From: Shewanella gelidimarina
GTDB lineage: Bacteria > Pseudomonadota > Gammaproteobacteria > Enterobacterales > Shewanellaceae
NCBI RefSeq assembly: GCF_023283945.1
Contig: NZ_JAKIKW010000011.1
Span: 81,867-145,866, forward strand
Reading direction: 5' to 3'
Length of the DNA: 64,000 nucleotides
Part shown: positions 63,632-64,000 of the stretch, one piece after another
Layout of the letters: each line of letters begins with the position of its first letter
How positions within the stretch are numbered: position 1 is the stretch's first letter
The notes under the pieces: model-generated
Database searches by the model: none
What the model saw: the letters and a program-made list of their open reading frames with translations, nothing else
Told to the model about the DNA's origin: nothing
Made by a program: the position numbers and the translations under genes

Positions 63632-63653
63632 GTTAGAGGCTTAATAAGTGGTC

Positions 63654-63767
63654 TTACGCTTCGTAACCGAACGGATCATCGATTGAATGAGCCGGCTTAG
63701 TAAACCAAACCGCGCCTTATGCAGTCATGTAGAAATGGTCTTCATGACGAACACCATATTCCCCCAG
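63654..63767 (-). pseudogene. Fragment of a C-terminal coding segment, copy 1
   Basis: Minus-strand reading gives GEYGVRHEDHFYMTA, a TAA stop, then GAVWFTKPAHSIDDPFGYEA and a stop. The reading frame stays the same across the internal TAA, so it looks like the eroded 3' end of a protein gene. The C-terminus resembles M24-type metallopeptidases (Xaa-Pro aminopeptidase-like); that family call is from memory only. The same segment occurs again 187 bases to the right. Confidence 0.5.
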
Positions 63768-64000
63768 AACACATAACAATTGATGACTCGTTACTCATCG
63801 ATAATAGCAACTAGCAAATAACGAATAACGCTCTTAAGCCTTAAGCTTCGTAACCGAACGGATCATCGATTGAGTGAGCCGGCTTAGTGAACCAAACCGC
63901 GCCTTATGCAGTCATGTAGAAATGGTCTTCATGACGAACACCATATTCCCCCAGAACACATAACAATTGATGACTCGTTACTCATCGATAATAGCAACTA
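63658..64000. repeat. 187 bp tandem repeat, two copies
   Basis: Unit 1 is 63658-63844 and unit 2 runs from 63845 to the window end, where it is cut off. Over the shared 156 bases only two positions differ, and both fall in the peptide-coding part. The right edge means a third copy or an intact gene could follow outside the window. Confidence 0.88.
63841..63954 (-). pseudogene. Fragment of a C-terminal coding segment, copy 2
   Basis: This is the same peptide segment as in copy 1, with the same internal TAA. Compared with copy 1 it has three base changes (His CAT/CAC, Phe TTT/TTC, Ala GCG/GCT), all synonymous. An in-frame stop lies upstream within the unit, so no open gene enters it inside the window. 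Confidence 0.5.

Overview
The window reads as chromosomal DNA of a marine gammaproteobacterium, most likely Shewanella or a close relative. This rests on gene content and familiar protein families: NapC/NirT-type cytochromes with FNR/EtrA-like boxes, a cbb3 oxidase, a Puu polyamine cluster, DUF3634, DUF3833, DUF2878 and TorF-family proteins. No rRNA, tRNA, insertion sequence, prophage or CRISPR array was seen. All identifications come from reading the translations; no database search was run.

Layout. (1) 1-617: four tandem copies of a ~153 bp non-coding repeat. (2) 1094-9877: an eight-gene periplasmic molybdoenzyme operon (diheme cytochrome c, NapA/NasA-like catalytic subunit, NapG-, NapH-, YtkA-, second NapH- and NapF-like proteins, and a five-heme NapC-like cytochrome), preceded by two FNR/EtrA-like sites. 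No napB or napD is present, so it is not a standard nap operon. (3) 10028-13043: an N-formylglutamate amidohydrolase-like/DUF1704 fusion protein and a GshB-like ATP-grasp enzyme. (4) 13613-14377: a PAP2 phosphatase. (5) 14552-19250: a Fur-box-controlled divergent iron-uptake locus (TonB receptor against DUF3325-like, DUF3649-like and PepSY proteins). (6) 20272-24788: a cbb3-type oxidase operon whose CcoP subunit is fused to a three-heme alcohol-dehydrogenase-type cytochrome domain. (7) 25369-35864: a polyamine uptake and gamma-glutamylation catabolism island (puuB, potIHGF, puuA, puuD, puuR, second puuB). (8) 36001-40816: a cold-shock/membrane protein, an AraC regulator, an alkylsulfatase and a membrane protein. 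(9) 41041-46214: puuC, a beta-alanine:pyruvate transaminase, mmsA and a cupin, which extend the polyamine pathway to central metabolism. (10) 46330-48005: a TorF-like porin, DUF3634 and a small lipoprotein. (11) 48449-58307: an eleven-gene minus-strand operon (DUF523/DUF1722, MerR/LitR-like regulator, photolyase, SnoaL, SDR, FAD oxidoreductase, DUF1365, CFA synthase, DUF2878, chalcone-isomerase-like, DUF3833), with paired TTGTACAA palindromes at its promoter. (12) 58471-63577: DUF368, DUF4442, ArsR, cupin, SDR, HxlR, CSD-DUF1294 and FKBP genes. (13) 63658-64000: a 187 bp tandem repeat that carries the eroded 3' end of a protein gene.

How the genes work together. Regions 2 and 6 are respiratory: region 2 should carry quinol electrons through the NapC-like and NapH/G-like proteins to a periplasmic molybdoenzyme of unknown substrate, and region 6 should deliver electrons to O2 at low oxygen. 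Regions 7 and 9 appear to be one regulon: the same AATAATGAACA core, which resembles the E. coli PuuR operator, occurs in front of puuD/puuA, between puuR and the second puuB, and between puuC and the transaminase. Region 11 looks like a light- or photo-oxidative-stress-inducible lipid modification and DNA repair operon. The strongest candidates for undescribed biology are the region 2 operon, the CcoP-AdhB-like fusion, and the ATP-grasp/DUF1704 pair.
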